Shown: piece after piece, positions 61,159 to 64,000 of the stretch
How positions within the stretch are numbered: position 1 is the stretch's first letter
Layout of the letters: every line of letters begins with the position of its first letter
DNA from: Haloprofundus salinisoli
Lineage (GTDB): Archaea; Halobacteriota; Halobacteria; Halobacteriales; Haloferacaceae
Assembly (NCBI RefSeq): GCF_020097815.1
Contig: NZ_CP083663.1
Coordinates: 372,001-436,000, forward strand
Length of the DNA stretch: 64,000 bases
Direction: 5' to 3'
Notes under the pieces: generated by a model
Seen by the model: the letters and a program-made list of their open reading frames with translations, nothing else
What the model was told of the DNA's origin: nothing
The model's database searches: none
Translations under genes and position numbers: made by a program

Positions 61159-61641
61159 CTACGACCGGAACGTTCCGTCGACGACGACGGCGCTCAGATA
61201 GCCGACGAACAGCTGCGGAATCAGACTGGCGAACACCAGTCGCGCGATCTCTTCGCGGAGAATCGACTGAATCAGCAGGTCTCGCGCGACCGGGTCGTAC
61301 GACAGCAGCCACAGCGGTGCGAGCGCCGCGGCGACGTACAACGCCGTCGAGAAGACGAGTGCGACGAGGAACGCTCTGACGCTCTCGCCGAGGTCACGGC
61401 TGAGAACGTGGACGTACGCACCGCCGAGAAGGCCGGCGACGAACGGAACCCACGCCGGAACCGCTGCGACCATCTGCGAGCGGTTGACGCCGTACGCCGC
61501 CAGCGCGACGAGGAGACCGGTGGCGATACCGACACCGACGAAACGCAGTTGGTCGGCTGCGGGAGAGACGCGCGCGGAGCGTCGCGCGGCGTCGCCCCGC
61601 GCGGCCGACTCGGACGCGGCGTTCGAGTCGCCGCTACCCAC
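61159..61641 (-). CDS. Four-helix membrane protein, end of the ABC transporter operon
   Basis: A 160-residue protein with a polar 28-residue leader and about four helices (residues 33-50, 62-80, 91-113 and 130-152). It starts at GTG 8 bp inside the end of the preceding gene, so the two are coupled. Its place after an oligopeptide-type ABC importer suggests that it belongs to that unit, but I see no motif naming a role. Confidence 0.6.
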   Translation of the reverse strand: MGSGDSNAASESAARGDAARRSARVSPAADQLRFVGVGIATGLLVALAAYGVNRSQMVAAVPAWVPFVAGLLGGAYVHVLSRDLGESVRAFLVALVFSTALYVAAALAPLWLLSYDPVARDLLIQSILREEIARLVFASLIPQLFVGYLSAVVVDGTFRS

Positions 61642-62119
61642 CGTTGGTCACCCCGAACGCGATGCGTACGTTCTCGATGTAACCGACGAGTTCGCCGCCC
61701 ACGCGGAGACGGTCCTCCTCGATGGCCGCTCGCGTCTCCTCGGCTCTGCCGTCGACGAGTTCGACGGTGACGGTGAACGTCGTCGCCTCTCCCGGTGCGA
61801 GCACGGCGTCGGAGAGCGACTGCGTGCCGTACTGGGTGAGTTCCCCGTCGCCGCTTCGGCCGACCACCTGAGCGCTCGATAGCGTCAGCGCCTTGCTGGT
61901 CGGATTCTCCGCGCGGATCGTGACTTCGAGCAGTTCGCCGTCGTCGTCGACGCCGAGGTCCGTTACCGTGGCGTCGATGGTGTCACTCCGTGCGACCGCT
62001 AACTGCGTCTGAAACGTCGCACCGAACAGCGCCGCGGTCAGCGCGAGCACGACGACGAACGAGACGACCGTCGGCGAACGCAGGCGTGAGCGGAGGTGCG
62101 AACGGAGGGCTGGTGCCAC
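61634..62119 (-). CDS. Membrane-anchored beta-sandwich protein
   Basis: A 161-residue protein with one N-terminal helix (about 18-38) and an extracytoplasmic domain of about 115 residues made of strands, with ENPTSKALTLSSAQVV and ATTFTVTVELVDG typical of CARDB-like or LEA-like folds. It starts at GTG 3 bp after the stop of the ABC ATPase gene. It may be an accessory of the importer, an inference from position. Confidence 0.6.
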   Translation of the reverse strand: MAPALRSHLRSRLRSPTVVSFVVVLALTAALFGATFQTQLAVARSDTIDATVTDLGVDDDGELLEVTIRAENPTSKALTLSSAQVVGRSGDGELTQYGTQSLSDAVLAPGEATTFTVTVELVDGRAEETRAAIEEDRLRVGGELVGYIENVRIAFGVTNGG

Positions 62120-62122
62120 GAG

Positions 62123-63481
62123 TTACTCCGCGTGCGGGGTTGCGGGGGTCCGCTCGGCGTCGTCGCCCTCGTAGAGGTGACAGGCGACCCGTCGTCGGTC
62201 GAGCGGCCGCGGTCTCGGCACCTCGTTCGCACAGACCGTCGTGAGCGCGTCCAACTCCGTTACGGCACCCACTCTGTCGCCGTCGAGGTAGATGCGCGTC
62301 GCCGACCGCAGCGACGATTCGATCTCCGGCGGGAGGTCGAGCTCGTCGACGTCGACGCCCATTCCGGTACCGCGTAGTTCGGAGCTGTGACGGTACTCCT
62401 CCGGTACGTCGAGGGCGAGACCCAGACTGAGCATCCGTTCGACGGCGTCGTCGCCGTCGAACTCCTCGCGCTCGAACTCCGCCTCCCGGAGGCGTATCTT
62501 GTACTGATACGCGCGGCGGAAAGCGTCCTGGCTCCCGCGCCAGTCGTCCGGCGGGATGATGTGGGCGCACCGCGGGTGGTACCGACATCCCGACGGCGGG
62601 TTCCGCGGACTCGGCACCTCGCCGGTGGCGTTGGCACGGCGGCGCTCCTCGGCGATCTCCACGTCGGGAACCGCGTCGAACAACGCCTTCGTGTACGGGT
62701 GTTTCGGGTCCTCGACGAGGTCGTCGGTCGGCCCCTGCTCGATGACGTTGCCGAGGTACATGATGGCCGTCCGGTCGCACATGTAGCGGATGAGCGAGAG
62801 GTCGTGGCTGATGAAGACGTACGTCAGGTCGTACTTGTTCTGCAGTTCCTTCATCAGGTTCAACACGCCGGCGCGGATGGAGACGTCGAGCATCGACACC
62901 GGCTCGTCGGCGACGACGAAGTCGGGGTCGACGACGAGCGCGCGGGCGATGGCGACGCGCTGGCGCTCGCCGCCGGAGAGCTCGTCCGGGAAGGCGTCGA
63001 GGTACACCTCGGCGGGCCCGAGACCCACGTCGTTGAGCACCGTCTTCACGCGTTCGCGGCGCTCGTCGTAGGAGTCGGTCATCCCGTTTATCTGCAGCGG
63101 CTCCGCGATGGCGTCGAACACCGTCATCCGGGGGTTGAGACTCTCGAAGGGGTCCTGGAAGATCATCTGGACGCGCTGGCGGAACTCGCGTTCCTCCTCG
63201 CGGCTCAGATTCGAGATGTTCTTGCCGTCGAAGCGGATCTCGCCGTCGGTCGGCTCGTACAGTTTGACGAGCAGTTTGCCGAGCGTCGTCTTCCCGCACC
63301 CTGATTCGCCGGCGATACCGACGATGTCGCCCTTCTGGATGGAGAGGTCGACCCCCTCGACGGCGCGGACCGGTTGCGCTTCGCGCCCGAGGACGGTGTC
63401 CAGGATGCCCCGGGTCATGTCGAACCACTTGTGGACGTTCTCGATTTCGACTAGTGACTCTGCGTTGCGGTTTCCTTCCAT
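62123..63481 (-). CDS. Oligopeptide/dipeptide ABC transporter ATPase (DppF/OppF type)
   Basis: A 452-residue ATPase. Walker A GESGCGKTT (58-66), signature LSGGERQR (168-175), Walker B VVADEP (189-194) and switch His (FISHDLS) are present. The C-terminal oligo_HPY region has CRYHPRC and then a long insert of about 110 residues before the last Cys segments (VCANEV, ACHLYEG), longer than usual. It pairs with the DppD-type ATPase encoded just upstream; their genes overlap by 31 bp. Confidence 0.9.
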   Translation of the reverse strand: MEGNRNAESLVEIENVHKWFDMTRGILDTVLGREAQPVRAVEGVDLSIQKGDIVGIAGESGCGKTTLGKLLVKLYEPTDGEIRFDGKNISNLSREEEREFRQRVQMIFQDPFESLNPRMTVFDAIAEPLQINGMTDSYDERRERVKTVLNDVGLGPAEVYLDAFPDELSGGERQRVAIARALVVDPDFVVADEPVSMLDVSIRAGVLNLMKELQNKYDLTYVFISHDLSLIRYMCDRTAIMYLGNVIEQGPTDDLVEDPKHPYTKALFDAVPDVEIAEERRRANATGEVPSPRNPPSGCRYHPRCAHIIPPDDWRGSQDAFRRAYQYKIRLREAEFEREEFDGDDAVERMLSLGLALDVPEEYRHSSELRGTGMGVDVDELDLPPEIESSLRSATRIYLDGDRVGAVTELDALTTVCANEVPRPRPLDRRRVACHLYEGDDAERTPATPHAE

Positions 63482-64000
63482 GTTTCCTCCTTCATCGACT
63501 GCGTTCGTATCTCGTCCAGTTCGTCACTGCGGTAACACGCCGACCCGTGACGGCGGTCGTCCATCGACTCCTGCAGTCGCCCGGTCTCCTCGACGGCGGC
63601 GATGTCGTACATCGGCGGGTGGCTCCGCTCGCAGTCCTCGACGGCGAACGGACACCGCTTGCGGAACCGACAGCCGGGGTCGGGGTCGCGCAGGTGCGGC
63701 GGCGACCCCGGGATGGAGACGAGCTGTTGCTGTTTCTGCGTGATGGTCGGGAACGAGTTCTTCAGCCCGAGCGTGTAGGGGTTCGCCGTCTCGCGGAAGA
63801 TGTCGTCGCGCGTGCCGCGCTCCATGATCTTCCCGCCGTACATGACGGCCATCCGGTCGCAGATCTCGGCCATGACGCTGATGTCGTGGCTGATGACGAG
63901 AATGGAGACGCCGAACTCCTCCTGAATCTTCTCCAGTTCCTCCAGGATGCGGTCCTGGATGATGACGTCGAGCGCCGTCGTCGGTTCGTCGGCGATGAGC
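63451..64000 (-). CDS. Oligopeptide/dipeptide ABC transporter ATPase (DppD/OppD type), 5' end beyond window
   Basis: The C-terminal 180 or so residues are present. The frame runs off the right edge and reads LIADEPTTALDV (Walker B and D-loop), ILVISHDISVMAEICDR (switch His) and the oligo_HPY tail with GCRFRKRCPF, CERSHPP and ACYRS cysteines. The start and Walker A lie outside the window. It is the partner of the DppF-type ATPase in a peptide or nickel-type importer. Confidence 0.88.
   Translation of the reverse strand, partial: LIADEPTTALDVIIQDRILEELEKIQEEFGVSILVISHDISVMAEICDRMAVMYGGKIMERGTRDDIFRETANPYTLGLKNSFPTITQKQQQLVSIPGSPPHLRDPDPGCRFRKRCPFAVEDCERSHPPMYDIAAVEETGRLQESMDDRRHGSACYRSDELDEIRTQSMKEETWKETATQSH

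Overview
The window is chromosomal DNA of an extreme halophilic archaeon (class Halobacteria). The evidence is GC-rich DNA, acidic proteins, archaeal information-processing genes (TFB, RNA polymerase subunit Rpo11, GatC/GatA, Orc1/Cdc6) and TATA-type promoters placed so that many transcripts would be leaderless. A Haloferacaceae-like host fits gene content, but the genus cannot be fixed from sequence alone.

Layout. 1-1.2 kb: two small conserved genes. 1.2-6.8 kb: an AT-richer integrated element in the 3' half of tRNA-Gly(TCC), bounded by 42-bp direct repeats. It carries a tyrosine recombinase, two alpha/beta hydrolases, a sulfite-oxidase-fold molybdoenzyme and relics. 6.8-15 kb: an HTTM membrane protein, a thioredoxin-reductase-like flavoprotein, a methyltransferase and a TadA/TadC-type secretion or pilus pair. 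15-27 kb: mixed housekeeping genes (UDG-family protein, acyl-CoA synthetase, two metallo-beta-lactamase proteins, ATP-grasp protein, J-domain membrane protein, rpoL, hisF, a GH13 glucosidase). 27-37 kb: purL, a PHP/asparagine-synthase-like pair, regulators including a broken HTH-10 gene, NUDIX, tfb and gatCA. 37-40 kb: the TrkH/TrkA potassium uptake pair.

41-45.7 kb is an iron-siderophore ABC importer (binding protein, permease, ATPase) with three DtxR/SirR-like palindromes and a trailing flavoprotein. 45.7-48.1 kb is a candidate replication origin: inverted 18-bp motifs flank an AT-rich stretch next to an orc1/cdc6 gene, and more copies lie downstream of it. 48.3 kb holds coaBC. 49.9-58.4 kb is a nine-gene Mrp-type cation/proton antiporter operon with overlapping starts and stops; its order matches the antiporter half of membrane-bound hydrogenase operons, with two extra NuoL-like subunits. 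The right end has a purine phosphoribosyltransferase, several small membrane proteins and the end of an oligopeptide-type ABC importer operon that leaves the window.

The most notable signals are the origin-like array at orc1, the tRNA-Gly element with nested attachment relics, unrelated short tandem-repeat arrays in the gaps between 38.7 and 49.7 kb, the iron-box regulon with a relic second binding-protein gene, repeat-like in-frame insertions in GatA and PurL, and a third antiporter subunit lacking the usual transmembrane lysine. No complete novel defence or CRISPR system was seen.
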